The notes under the pieces: generated by a model | What the model was told of the DNA's origin: nothing | Databases searched by the model: none | Seen by the model: the letters and a program-made list of their open reading frames with translations, nothing else | Source of the DNA: Pseudomonadota bacterium | Lineage (GTDB): Bacteria; Pseudomonadota; Gammaproteobacteria; Burkholderiales; JABEVD01 | NCBI GenBank assembly: GCA_021802545.1 | Contig: JAJZRS010000011.1 | Span: forward strand, 22,110-86,109 | Length of the DNA: 64,000 nucleotides | Direction: 5' to 3' | In this document: piece by piece, positions 1-8,033 of the stretch | Layout of the letters: the number at the start of each line of letters is the position of its first letter | How positions within the stretch are numbered: the first letter of the stretch is position 1 | Made by a program: the position numbers and the translations under genes

Positions 1-7
1 TTGGCGA

Positions 8-307
8 ATGAACGAAAGCAAATACCAGAACTGGCGGGATTCGATTATAGACACCGTCCGGAAGGGTTCCTCGAACAACATGCACCAGATGCTCTACCAA
101 CTCTGGTCGTCCCCTGGCTTTGCTGGCATCCGTAGTCAGGTTGGCAAGCTTGCTGCGCTCTACCGAGCCGAAGTGCAGCGTTCATCCAGGAAGGACGCTC
201 CGATGCCGCCAAAACGTCTTCCGTACGTTCGTCGGCTCCGTGACGATGGGGTCAGTGTTGCCCAACTCTTGAAAAAGGCCACTTGTTCAGAGTCCCAACA
301 AAGCTGA
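8..307 (+). CDS. Small basic protein of unknown function upstream of the recombinase
   Basis: This ORF encodes 99 residues and I do not recognise its family. It is rich in Arg, Lys and Gln, has no signal peptide or membrane segment, and looks like a small soluble, perhaps nucleic-acid-binding, protein. It ends 6 bp before the next small ORF (314-472), and both read in the same direction as the recombinase at 538. That suggests a short operon or accessory cluster of the integrated element. A reading frame open from base 1 to 135 overlaps it in another phase and cannot be judged because the window starts there. A role as a recombination directionality factor is possible but is only inferred from position. 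Confidence 0.45.
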   Translation: MNESKYQNWRDSIIDTVRKGSSNNMHQMLYQLWSSPGFAGIRSQVGKLAALYRAEVQRSSRKDAPMPPKRLPYVRRLRDDGVSVAQLLKKATCSESQQS

Positions 308-313
308 GCGCCA

Positions 314-472
314 GTGGCAGTCCATAAAAAAGATTCTTTCCCGGAAATACAGGTTTGCTTCAAACCTGGAACGGAGTCTATTCGGCCGGAGGAAATCGAT
401 CTTCTCGAATCCATTCTTCCCGAACTCATTGAACTGATGCGAATTTCGGAATTGGAAATTGAATCCGTATAA
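314..472 (+). CDS. Very small acidic protein between ORF1 and the recombinase
   Basis: GTG at 314 opens a 52-residue frame ending at TAA 470-472. The product is acidic (many Glu/Asp; a C-terminal Leu/Glu/Ile-rich helix-like stretch) and contrasts with the basic protein just upstream, so the two could form a charge-paired complex; that is inference. It starts 7 bp after the previous stop and ends 65 bp before the recombinase. No family is recognised. The compact head-to-tail spacing is the main support that it is a gene. Confidence 0.35.
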   Translation: MAVHKKDSFPEIQVCFKPGTESIRPEEIDLLESILPELIELMRISELEIESV

Positions 473-537
473 TATCAAAAGAGTCAGTTGATTTTACCAT
501 CGCTGTGAATTTTCACAGTTGAAGCCCTGGAGGCGTT

Positions 538-2184
538 ATGCAGGTTGCTCTATATGCACGAGTGTCCACCGTCAGACAAGCTGAGAACGAACTTTCGATT
601 CCAGACCAGTTGAGGCAGATGCAGGAATGGGCGAAGGTACAAGGGCATATCGTCGTTGCTGAATATATCGAACCAGGCGCATCCGCTACGGACGACAAGC
701 GGCCGATCTTCCAGCAAATGATGGGGGAGGCTCTTCAAAAACATCCTCCGTTCGAAGCAATCATCGTGCATAGTCATTCCCGCTTCTTTCGCGACGGGAT
801 CGAGGCCGGAGTGCATGAACGTAAGCTCAAGCGCAACGGCGTGAAACTATTCTCCATCACCCAGCCTACTTCCGATGATGCAAGCGGCGAACTGGTCCGC
901 AATATCATCAGAATGTTCGATGGCTACCAATCTCAGGAGAACGCCAAGCATACATCCCGCGCCATGAAGGAAAATGCGCGGCAGGGTTTTTTTAATGGTT
1001 CCCTGGCGCCGTTTGGTTATATGGCAATCAGCACTGACGTGTCTGGAAGCCGGGGCCGGAAGAAAAAGAAACTCGCCATCAACGAAGCAGAGGCTGGGGT
1101 CGTGAAGCTGATCTACGATCTGTATCTTCATGGATATAATGGACGCCCCATGGGCGGCAAGGAAATCGCCAGGCATCTGACCGAGAAGGGGCTATTGATG
1201 CGCGGCAAGCCTTGGCGCATGCAGAAAATCCATGACGTTCTGACTGACCCCATGTACATGGGAGAATACTTCTTCAACGTCCGGGATTCTAGGGCGGGAC
1301 AGGTTAGGCCGCCCGAGGAGTGGGTCAAGACTGAGATTCCCGCAATTATCGATGCGGCAAAATTCGAGCAAGTCCGGATCAAGCGCGAGTCACGTTCGCC
1401 CAGCCGCCTGCCCCCTCGTCGGGTATCCTCCCCTGTTCTGTTGAGTGGTTTGCTGAAATGCGGTGTCTGTGGAGCAGGAATGACGCTATCCACCGGGAAA
1501 GGCGGCCGCTACCGGTATTACAAATGCACCAATCGCCGCAACAAGGGTAATCATGCATGTTCCAGTTCCAATATTCCCATGGACAAGCTGGATGAACTGG
1601 TCATTGCCAGCCTGGTGGAAAAGATACTGGCTTCAGATCGATTGCATGCCATGATGGCCGAACTTCGCAAACGCATCCGCGATTCAAAGGATAACAAGCA
1701 GGAACGCATCAATGAATTGAACCGTCAGCTCAAGCAGCTTGATGAGCGCCAACAGCGTTTGCTTGATGCGATCGAGACGGGGATCATCGAATTGGACGAA
1801 ACCACCCAGAAAAGAGCCCAAACCCTCAAGGCATCACGTGAAGCCTTGCTGATCGAAAGGGCTGGCGTGGTTCGGGAACAATCCATGCCCGAGGTAGAGT
1901 ATCTGAAGCCGTCTCAGGTTGAAGTGTTCGGGAAAGCGCTTCGCAAGAAACTGATGTCGAATGACTCAACTCTGGCCAAAAGCTACCTGAACATCCTTGT
2001 GGATGAAATCAGGATAGAGGACAAGCAGGCCACCATACGAGGCAGCTTTGATGCGCTTGCGGCGACCATGCATCAAATAAAAATGGGCACCGATCAAGTG
2101 CCCACTTTTATCCATGACTGGCGCGCCCGACAGGAGTCGAACCTGTGGCCTCTGGCTTCGGAAACCAGCGCTCTATCCAACTGA
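538..2184 (+). CDS. Large serine recombinase (resolvase/invertase family integrase)
   Basis: A 548-residue site-specific recombinase. The N-terminus carries the resolvase fold with the nucleophile in ARVST (Ser10) and the arginine motif HSHSRFFRD near residues 80-88. A recombinase DNA-binding domain follows (about 155-290), then a zinc ribbon with Cys near 307, 310, 330 and 341, then a Glu/Gln/Arg-rich coiled coil (about 365-440), the standard order of large serine integrases. ATG at 538 has a GGAGG Shine-Dalgarno 5 bp upstream. The last ~20 codons are antisense to tRNA-Arg (2119-2195), so the C-terminus is encoded by attachment-site DNA. Probable role: integration and excision of the element at this tRNA. 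Confidence 0.93.
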   Translation: MQVALYARVSTVRQAENELSIPDQLRQMQEWAKVQGHIVVAEYIEPGASATDDKRPIFQQMMGEALQKHPPFEAIIVHSHSRFFRDGIEAGVHERKLKRNGVKLFSITQPTSDDASGELVRNIIRMFDGYQSQENAKHTSRAMKENARQGFFNGSLAPFGYMAISTDVSGSRGRKKKKLAINEAEAGVVKLIYDLYLHGYNGRPMGGKEIARHLTEKGLLMRGKPWRMQKIHDVLTDPMYMGEYFFNVRDSRAGQVRPPEEWVKTEIPAIIDAAKFEQVRIKRESRSPSRLPPRRVSSPVLLSGLLKCGVCGAGMTLSTGKGGRYRYYKCTNRRNKGNHACSSSNIPMDKLDELVIASLVEKILASDRLHAMMAELRKRIRDSKDNKQERINELNRQLKQLDERQQRLLDAIETGIIELDETTQKRAQTLKASREALLIERAGVVREQSMPEVEYLKPSQVEVFGKALRKKLMSNDSTLAKSYLNILVDEIRIEDKQATIRGSFDALAATMHQIKMGTDQVPTFIHDWRARQESNLWPLASETSALSN

Positions 2185-2195
2185 GCTACGGGCGC
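2119..2195 (-). tRNA. tRNA-Arg, anticodon CCG
   Basis: Read on the minus strand, a complete cloverleaf folds: acceptor GCGCCCG/CGGGCGC, D-arm GCTC/GAGC, anticodon loop TTCCGAA giving CCG (reads CGG), T-arm ACAGG/CCTGT and an encoded 3' CCA. It overlaps the 3' end of the serine recombinase on the opposite strand, whose stop codon lies inside the tRNA. It is 77 nt long. A broken second copy of its 5' half lies just upstream at 2260-2300. Confidence 0.93.
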
Positions 2196-2223
2196 GGGAG
2201 AGAAAACCGCAAAGGTGGAGCAA

Positions 2224-2257
2224 AGGTCATTTTATCACGCAGCCTCCGAATGACCTT
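2224..2257. repeat. 9-bp inverted repeat between intact and broken tRNA copies
   Basis: AAGGTCATT (2224-2232) and AATGACCTT (2249-2257) are perfect inverted arms around a 16-nt loop. They lie in the spacer separating the tRNA-Arg fragment from the intact gene. No T-run follows on either strand, so it is not a typical terminator. It could be a recombinase-binding site or a processing hairpin. Confidence 0.5.
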
Positions 2258-2259
2258 AA

Positions 2260-2304
<45 letters not shown>

Positions 2305-2416
2305 AAAAATGCAACAAAACGGTGCTATTCTATCACACAGGCCCCATTTGTCCTTTACCTTACTGGCGATGGGGACTAAAATAAACATTGCCTAATATAC
2401 TCAAAAGGGGACCATC

Positions 2417-2722
2417 ATGAAAGCATTCAAAATCCTTCCCGTCGTCGCATTCGCGTTCCTTCCTGCTGTCTCCCACGCGGATATGACGGGCGAGCAGGTC
2501 TTCAAGGGCGTCTGCACTACGTGCCACTCTGCGGGCGTCATGGGTGCCCCTAAATTCGGCGACAAGGCGGCATGGGCACCCAGGATCAAGCAGGGCGAAG
2601 ATACCCTGGTCCAGCATGCGCTTCACGGCATCCGCATGATGCCCCCGAGAGGCGGCAAGAGCAGCCTGACGGACGCTGAAGTGAAGGCAGCTGTCCATTA
2701 CATGGTCTCGCATGCCCAGTGA
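2417..2722 (+). CDS. Periplasmic monohaem cytochrome c (c5-like)
   Basis: A 101-residue protein with an N-terminal signal peptide (cleavage near VSHA-D, residue 21) and one haem-binding CTTCH motif (Cys33, Cys36, His37). The likely axial methionine is in RMMPPRG (Met74/75). The short length and the MPPRGG segment fit the cytochrome c5/class I soluble electron carriers of proteobacterial respiratory chains. ATG 2417 is preceded by AAAGGGGACC as ribosome-binding site. It is the first core gene to the right of the tRNA-Arg element and is followed 19 bp later by apaH; there is no obvious functional link between the two. Confidence 0.9.
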   Translation: MKAFKILPVVAFAFLPAVSHADMTGEQVFKGVCTTCHSAGVMGAPKFGDKAAWAPRIKQGEDTLVQHALHGIRMMPPRGGKSSLTDAEVKAAVHYMVSHAQ

Positions 2723-2741
2723 TGCCGGGCGCTAGGCGCCC

Positions 2742-3569
2742 ATGCCGACTTATGTCATCGGCGACGTACAGGGTTGCAGTCACGAGCTGAAATCGCTCCT
2801 AGAACTGATCGGCTTCGATCCGGCAGGAGACAGGCTGTGGTTCGTCGGCGACCTCGTCAACAGAGGGCCTGATTCGGCGGGCGTCTTGCGCTTTGTCAAA
2901 GCGCTCGGGGACTCCGCTCTGACCGTACTCGGCAACCATGACCTGCATCTGCTCATGGTCGCCGACGGCATGGAAAGGCAGCACAGGAGCGACACGATTC
3001 ATGACGTCCTGTGCGCCCCCGACCGTGAAGAGTTGATCGATTGGCTGCGCCATCGCCCGCTTTTTCACAAAGAGGACAATACGGTTCTTGTCCATGCGGG
3101 ACTCCTTCCCCAATGGAGCGCGGATAAGGCCTCCAGGCTTGCAGCGGAGGTCGAGGCGGCATTGCGGGGGCCGAACCGAATCGACCTCATGGCGAACATG
3201 TATGGCAACAAGCCTCATGAATGGAGCGATGAACTGTCCGGTCATGCGCGGCTCAGGGTCATCATCAACGCCATGACCAGAATGCGGTACTGCACGCATG
3301 AAGGAAGCATGGAATTCTCGCACAAGGGCGGACTCGACAAGGCGCCGGAAGGCTATCTTCCCTGGTTCGATGTGCCCGATCCCGCTTGGGCAGGTTCCAG
3401 GATCGTCTTTGGACACTGGTCGGCCCTGGGGCTCATGATGAGGGAAAATCTGGTGGCGCTGGATACGGGCTGCCTCTGGGGAGGCGCGCTGACGGCTGTC
3501 AGGCTCGAAGATCGCCGGGTGTTCCAGATTCCTTGCCGGGCCTGGGCAGATCTAGTGCTTCCGCAATGA
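2742..3569 (+). CDS. apaH: Symmetrical bis(5'-nucleosyl)-tetraphosphatase
   Basis: This 275-residue enzyme hydrolyses Ap4A symmetrically to two ADP, controlling the dinucleoside polyphosphate pool and the Np4 caps of RNA. Calcineurin-like metallophosphatase motifs are visible in order: GDVQGC (residues 7-12), GDLVNRGPDS (about 36-45), GNHDLHL (about 64-70), a histidine in VHAG and GHWSALG near the C-terminus. Length matches the family (about 275). Its 3' end overlaps the convergent olsA-like gene by 71 bp. Confidence 0.97.
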   Translation: MPTYVIGDVQGCSHELKSLLELIGFDPAGDRLWFVGDLVNRGPDSAGVLRFVKALGDSALTVLGNHDLHLLMVADGMERQHRSDTIHDVLCAPDREELIDWLRHRPLFHKEDNTVLVHAGLLPQWSADKASRLAAEVEAALRGPNRIDLMANMYGNKPHEWSDELSGHARLRVIINAMTRMRYCTHEGSMEFSHKGGLDKAPEGYLPWFDVPDPAWAGSRIVFGHWSALGLMMRENLVALDTGCLWGGALTAVRLEDRRVFQIPCRAWADLVLPQ

Positions 3570-4305
3570 CGGATTCCGCATCTCTCGCGAGCGTCTTCCT
3601 GTCCTTCCCATCCACCTCGATCGCTTCGATGAAAACGAGTTCGGCATGGATTTTTTTCTGTCCGAGTATCGTCCAGAGCGATGCGCCGAAGGAAGTGTCA
3701 CCGGCATAGGCCACTTGAGTGTCGATCTTGCCTTCACGGGTGACATACCGGATCGCTGCGGGATGGAGCCTTGAAGAGCGGGCCGGCTCGAGAAGAGGCG
3801 CCCTGAAATTCAGTATCGAACGGCCGTCGCTTGTCGTCCCTTCCGGAAAGACCGCGACGATGTCGCCGGATGCGATCGCTCCAGAGATCGCGGCGTTGAT
3901 CCTTCCCGTATCAAGGCGGCTTCCCCGTTCCACGAAAAGCACCCCGGTCTTTTCGCTGAGCCACCCGATAACCGGCCAGGACCTGATTTCGGATTTCGCG
4001 ACGAAGCGGGGCGGGCATACCGCATTGATGAGGTAGATGTCGAGCCAGGAAACATGGTTCGCGACCAGGAGGGACTGCGATTCTGGAGGCATTCCTCTGA
4101 CCGAGAGGGAAACGTTGAGTATTTTCAGGAGCTTGCTTGACCAGCTCCGAACAAGCCGCTGCCTTCGCCTCTTGCCGCTGACCGGGAACACGGTGCTCAC
4201 CGTCAGCATGCCCAAGGCGAGATGGATGCCAAGGCGGGTCATCCGAACCGCCCTGATCGCATGATGCATTCCTGGAGCCATGCCCGATTCTAGAGCGTAC
4301 TCCAT
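3499..4305 (-). CDS. olsA: 1-acyl-glycerol-phosphate acyltransferase family protein, likely OlsA (lyso-ornithine lipid acyltransferase)
   Basis: A 268-residue PlsC-family acyltransferase. NHVSWLD is the HX4D catalytic motif, and FPEGTTSDG is the acyl-acceptor motif. A hydrophobic N-terminal segment (about residues 24-42) probably anchors it at the inner membrane. It follows the OlsB-like gene with an 18-bp gap, and this pairing argues that it O-acylates lyso-ornithine lipid rather than lysophosphatidic acid. The alternative is a general PlsC. The 3' end overlaps apaH. Confidence 0.8.
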   Translation of the reverse strand: MEYALESGMAPGMHHAIRAVRMTRLGIHLALGMLTVSTVFPVSGKRRRQRLVRSWSSKLLKILNVSLSVRGMPPESQSLLVANHVSWLDIYLINAVCPPRFVAKSEIRSWPVIGWLSEKTGVLFVERGSRLDTGRINAAISGAIASGDIVAVFPEGTTSDGRSILNFRAPLLEPARSSRLHPAAIRYVTREGKIDTQVAYAGDTSFGASLWTILGQKKIHAELVFIEAIEVDGKDRKTLARDAESVIAEALDLPRPGKESGTPGDLRA

Positions 4306-4323
4306 TTCGAGTCCAGGCCGAAG

Positions 4324-5100
4324 TCAGGCGGGGATCAGCGCGCTCGAGGATTTCCTCATGAAATGGCGCTCGTATCGGGAAGACATCTTCGAGAGCGGCA
4401 GCATCATCAAGAGGTCGGCCGTGTTGAAGTCGGGATCCCATGCGGGCTCTCCGCAGACGTAGGCCCCGAGGCGGAGATAGCCTTTCAGCAACGGGGGGAG
4501 CGTCGGGTCGAGATTGCCGTTGAGCGCATCAAGGGGCAGGGCGCAGCGCGGGAAAACGCGGTACTCAGGAGGGCTCAGGTACCTTTGCCTGATCCGGTTA
4601 TAGATGCTTGCCGCGACATGGCCGCCGTCCGTCATCGGGATGCTCGCGCAGCCGATCAGGTACTGGTAATGGTGGGCCTGCATGTACTGCGCGATCCCCG
4701 ACCAGAGCAGGGTGATGGTTGCGCCATTCCGGTAGTCGGGATGGACGCACGATCTGCCTACTTCGACCATGTCGGCACGAAGATGATTGAGGCGGGTGAG
4801 GTCGAATTCGTCATCGGAATAGAATCCGCCGATTTTTTTCGCCTGCATGCTGTCGAGAATCCGATAGGTGCCGACCACCTCGGTGGTTTCTTCGTCGCGC
4901 ACCAGAAGATGCTGGCAGAACGGGTCGAATATGTCGCTGTCCACCCCTTCCTCCTTGGTCGAAAGGCGGGCGCCCATCTCCTCAGCAAAGATGCGGTGCC
5001 GGAGTTTTTGCGCTTCCACGACTTCGGACATGGACCTTGCGAAATGCAGGGTCAGTTTCTTGCCCGCGTTCTGGGATTCCTGGAGCTCTTGGAGCAGCAT
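4324..5100 (-). CDS. olsB: L-ornithine N-alpha-acyltransferase (OlsB-type GNAT)
   Basis: A 258-residue GNAT-fold acyltransferase of the OlsB/hemolysin-like family. Typical features are LRHRIFAEEMGA near residues 33-44, VGTYRIL near 75-81, and VEVGRSCVHPDYRNG near 112-126, the acyl-ACP-binding core. In the known pathway OlsB transfers 3-hydroxyacyl from ACP to ornithine, making lyso-ornithine lipid, which OlsA then acylates. Ornithine lipids replace phospholipids under phosphate starvation in several proteobacteria. Three PHO-box repeats lie upstream at 5145-5173, and an inverted repeat covers the start codon. Confidence 0.86.
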   Translation of the reverse strand: MLLQELQESQNAGKKLTLHFARSMSEVVEAQKLRHRIFAEEMGARLSTKEEGVDSDIFDPFCQHLLVRDEETTEVVGTYRILDSMQAKKIGGFYSDDEFDLTRLNHLRADMVEVGRSCVHPDYRNGATITLLWSGIAQYMQAHHYQYLIGCASIPMTDGGHVAASIYNRIRQRYLSPPEYRVFPRCALPLDALNGNLDPTLPPLLKGYLRLGAYVCGEPAWDPDFNTADLLMMLPLSKMSSRYERHFMRKSSSALIPA

Positions 5101-5132
5101 GTTTTACCTCCGATATATGTACGGTAAAACAT
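5099..5132 (-). promoter_or_regulatory. 10-bp inverted repeat covering the olsB start codon
   Basis: On the minus strand ATGTTTTACC and GGTAAAACAT form perfect arms separated by 14 nt. The downstream arm contains part of the GGAGGT Shine-Dalgarno and the first two bases of the olsB ATG. If transcribed in full it could hide the ribosome-binding site. If the start site lies near 5125 it would instead be a DNA palindrome only. Confidence 0.5.
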
Positions 5133-5144
5133 TAAGCGTCTCAG

Positions 5145-5173
5145 GTGACAGGCCGGTGACGAATCGGTGACAC
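5145..5173 (-). promoter_or_regulatory. PHO box (three PhoB half-sites) upstream of olsB
   Basis: Read toward olsB, the 7-mers GTGTCAC, TCGTCAC and CTGTCAC start exactly 11 bp apart, matching the PhoB layout of CTGTCAY-type repeats with 4-bp spacers. They sit in the 78-bp gap between the PfkB kinase stop and olsB, 45-73 bp before the olsB ATG. PhoB control fits the role of ornithine lipids in phosphate starvation. Confidence 0.7.
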
Positions 5174-5178
5174 TTTGA

Positions 5179-6111
5179 TTACAGGTCTGCTCCGAAGGCT
5201 TTCCTGTAACGGCGTTTGATTTCATCCATGCCCATTTCATGATTCTGACCGCCGCGATGGGCAATCTTGACCGATCCCAGAAGTGAGGCGAGCCTGCCGG
5301 TCGTCTCCCAGTCGAGGTCGTTCGCGATGCCGTAAAGGAGACCGGCGCGATAGGCATCGCCGCATCCGGTAGGGTCGAGAACGGCTTCCGGCTCGACTGC
5401 GGGAATCCTGATTTCCTTGCTCCCTGCGTGGATCAGCGAACCTTCCGAGCCCAGGGTGACGACGAGCGCCTTGACATGCTTTGCAAGCTCCTCGATCGTT
5501 CTGCCTGTTTTCTCCTGAAGCATCTTCGCTTCGTAGTCGTTGACCGTGAGGTAGTCTGCCTTTTCGATGAAGGCCATGAGTTCGGTTCCGTCGAACATCG
5601 GCATGCCCTGGCCGGGATCGAAGATGAATGGAATGCCCGCTTCGAAAAATTCCTGCGCATGCTTCAGCATCCCCTCCCTTCCGTCGGGGGAGATGATGCC
5701 CAGGCTCACTTCTTTAGCGTCAAGGACGCTGTTGAGGTGGGAATGATTCATCGCGCCCGGATGAAATGCCGTGATCTGATTGTCCTTCACGTCGGTGGTG
5801 ATGAATGCCTGGGCGCAGAACGTGCCTTCGACATGCCTGACGTGCGATGCGTCCAGGCCGAGTTTCTCCATCCTGTAGGAATAGGGCTGATGGTCGTCTC
5901 CGACTGTGGCCATGACAAGAGGCGAACCATTCAGCATTTTCAGGTTGTAGGCGATGTTTCCGGCGCAGCCGCCGAATTCCCGCCTCATGTCCGGAACCAG
6001 GAAAGCCACGTTCAGGATATGGATCTGCTCGGGAAGGATGTGCTTCCTGAATTCATCATGGAAGACCATGATGGTGTCGTATGCGATGGAGCCGCAAATC
6101 AGTGTGTTCAT
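5179..6111 (-). CDS. PfkB/adenosine-kinase-like carbohydrate kinase
   Basis: A 310-residue ribokinase-superfamily kinase. The glycine-rich N-terminal signature region FGGCAGNIAYNL (about residues 47-58) and the C-terminal PfkB signature DPTGCGDAYRAGLLYG (about 243-258), with the catalytic Asp in GCGD, are both present. An ATP-dependent sugar or nucleoside phosphotransferase is expected, and the adenosine-kinase-like subgroup is the best fit by length and motif. The substrate cannot be read from sequence. It follows the flavin reductase gene (6121) by 9 bp on the same strand, so the two probably share a transcript. Confidence 0.85.
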   Translation of the reverse strand: MNTLICGSIAYDTIMVFHDEFRKHILPEQIHILNVAFLVPDMRREFGGCAGNIAYNLKMLNGSPLVMATVGDDHQPYSYRMEKLGLDASHVRHVEGTFCAQAFITTDVKDNQITAFHPGAMNHSHLNSVLDAKEVSLGIISPDGREGMLKHAQEFFEAGIPFIFDPGQGMPMFDGTELMAFIEKADYLTVNDYEAKMLQEKTGRTIEELAKHVKALVVTLGSEGSLIHAGSKEIRIPAVEPEAVLDPTGCGDAYRAGLLYGIANDLDWETTGRLASLLGSVKIAHRGGQNHEMGMDEIKRRYRKAFGADL

Positions 6112-6120
6112 TGAATCAGC

Positions 6121-7134
6121 CTATTTCGGAGAAAAAGTGAATGCGTCCGAGAAGAACTGGTCTTCCGGCAAGCCTCTTTGCGAAGTGAAGTCCTTGTGGG
6201 CGGCTTGAACGACGACAGGAGAGCCGCAGGCATAGACTTGGTGGCCGGACAGGTCGGAGAAATCTTCCATGACGGCGTGATGGACGAAGCCCGTTCTGCC
6301 TGACCAGTTGTCTTCAGGGAGAGGCGAAGAAAGCACTGGAACGAAGCTGAAGTTTTCGTGCGTTTCAGCCCATTTCTCGGGAAGGTCGATCATGTAAAGA
6401 TCGGCAAGCGTGTTGACGCCCCAGTAAAGCGTCATCTGACGCTCGATGCCGATATGGAAGGCATGCTCGACGATGCTCTTGATGGGAGCGAAGCCCGTTC
6501 CGCTTGCGACGAAAACAATCGGTTTTTCAGATGATTCGTCGAGGCAGAAAGTGCCGTGCGGGCCTTCGAAGCGCAGAATGTCCTTTTCCTTCATGTCGGT
6601 GAAGACATGCCGGCTGAAGTTTCCACCGGCGACATTCTTGACGTGAAGTTCAAGCATCTCGTCGTCGTGCGGTGCGTTGGCCAGGGAAAAGCTGCGGCGC
6701 TTGCCGTCTTTGAGCAGGATGTCGATATACTGCCCGGCCATGAACTGGAGCCGCTCGCTGGCAGGGAGCTTGAGGTGAATCACCATTGTGTCCGCATAGC
6801 GGCTCAGCTTCTGTACCCTGCAGGGCAGCGTCTTCACCTGGATGTCCTTGGCCGCCTTGATTTCCCTGCATTCGATGACGAGGTCGGAAAGCGGTTTTGC
6901 GCAGCAGAAAAGCGTCATGCCTTCAGCGATCTCGGAATCGCTCAGGGCGGACTTGTCGTGTTTGCCAAGGGCAACCTCGCCTTGGGCAACTCTGCCCTTG
7001 CAGGAGCCGCATGCGCCGTTCCTGCAGCCGTAAGGAAGCTCGTACCCTTCCCGCAAGGCGGCTTCGAGTATCGTTTCGTCTTCTCGGTTGGAAAAGGCAT
7101 GCTGGCTGGCTTTGATGGTGACTCTGAAAGACAT
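6121..7134 (-). CDS. 2Fe-2S ferredoxin-type flavin oxidoreductase (CDP-6-deoxy-delta-3,4-glucoseen reductase-like)
   Basis: A 337-residue modular reductase. An N-terminal plant-type 2Fe-2S domain carries CRNGACGSCKG (Cys37, 42, 45) with a fourth Cys near 77. A ferredoxin-NADP reductase module follows with the FAD motif RSFSLAN (about 143-149) and the NAD-binding GTGFAPIKS. The architecture matches AscD/RfbI-like reductases, which in many betaproteobacteria are generic NAD(P)H electron-transfer proteins and not sugar enzymes. No deoxysugar genes are nearby, so the electron acceptor is unknown. It is divergent from the epimerase gene at 7182. Confidence 0.85.
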   Translation of the reverse strand: MSFRVTIKASQHAFSNREDETILEAALREGYELPYGCRNGACGSCKGRVAQGEVALGKHDKSALSDSEIAEGMTLFCCAKPLSDLVIECREIKAAKDIQVKTLPCRVQKLSRYADTMVIHLKLPASERLQFMAGQYIDILLKDGKRRSFSLANAPHDDEMLELHVKNVAGGNFSRHVFTDMKEKDILRFEGPHGTFCLDESSEKPIVFVASGTGFAPIKSIVEHAFHIGIERQMTLYWGVNTLADLYMIDLPEKWAETHENFSFVPVLSSPLPEDNWSGRTGFVHHAVMEDFSDLSGHQVYACGSPVVVQAAHKDFTSQRGLPEDQFFSDAFTFSPK

Positions 7135-7181
7135 GTTCTCCCCTGTTGTCGGGACCGGCGAAATTGTAGAATCTCTATCCT

Positions 7182-8033
7182 ATGAGAAATTTGCTTATTA
7201 TCGGCTGCGGCGACATCGGGCTGCGCGCAGCCCGCCTGCTGGCCAGGCGCTATCGGCTTTTCGCCCTGTCCCATTCTCCCGAGCGCTTCACGGCATTGCG
7301 GGAGGCGGGCGTCACGCCGATATACGGCGATCTCGACAGTCCTGAAAGCCTGGTTAGAATCGCCGGCATCGCACAGGACATTCTGCATCTCGCTCCCCCC
7401 CGAAACTCGGGCAGGGAAGACGTCAGGACGCGGAATCTGCTGGCAGCCTTATCAAAAGGCGATATCGTACCACAACGTCTCGTGTATATCAGCACAAGCG
7501 GGGTCTACGGCGATTGTGCGGGTGAGCATGTCGCTGAAACAAGAAAGGTGAGCCCCCAGACCTCGCGCGCTGAAAGGCGCCTTGACGCGGAGCGCCGCAT
7601 CAGGCAATGGGGCGGTAAAAACGGCATAAGGGTGTGCCTCCTGCGCGTTCCGGGCATCTATTCGAAAGAGCGGATTTCGCTTTCCAGGCTGAGCCTTCCC
7701 ATGCTTGCGGAAGCGGAAGACGTCTATACCAACCACATTCATGCGGAAGATCTTGCGCGCATCGTGACCTGTGCGCTGCATCACGGATCGAACGGGAGGA
7801 TCTACAATGTAAGCGACGATTCTTCCATGAAGATGGGCGATTACTTCGATTTTCTGGCGAAAAAGTACGATTTGCCGGAGCCGAGGCGCTTGCCCAGGGA
7901 GGAACTCAGGCAAGTCGTTCCGGAATCGATGTATTCGTTCATGTCCGAGTCCAGGAGGATGGACAACGCCAGAATGAAGAAGGAACTCGGTGTTTCACTC
8001 AAGTATCCCCATGTTTCCGACGGTGTAAGCTAA
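7182..8033 (+). CDS. NAD(P)-dependent epimerase/dehydratase-like SDR protein
   Basis: A 283-residue extended short-chain dehydrogenase. The N-terminal Rossmann signature is variant (IIGCGDIGLRAARLLARRY, residues 5-23), and STSGVYGD (about 104-111) resembles the active-site region of the YeeZ/SDR family. The YxxxK catalytic pair is not obvious, so catalysis may be altered. It reads divergently from the flavin reductase and its end overlaps the convergent fxsA by 4 bp. The substrate is unknown. Confidence 0.78.
   Translation: MRNLLIIGCGDIGLRAARLLARRYRLFALSHSPERFTALREAGVTPIYGDLDSPESLVRIAGIAQDILHLAPPRNSGREDVRTRNLLAALSKGDIVPQRLVYISTSGVYGDCAGEHVAETRKVSPQTSRAERRLDAERRIRQWGGKNGIRVCLLRVPGIYSKERISLSRLSLPMLAEAEDVYTNHIHAEDLARIVTCALHHGSNGRIYNVSDDSSMKMGDYFDFLAKKYDLPEPRRLPREELRQVVPESMYSFMSESRRMDNARMKKELGVSLKYPHVSDGVS

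Noticed and set aside
1..135. A frame open from the window edge to TAG at 133-135
   Set aside because: It overlaps the better-supported 8-307 ORF in another phase and cannot be evaluated without upstream sequence.
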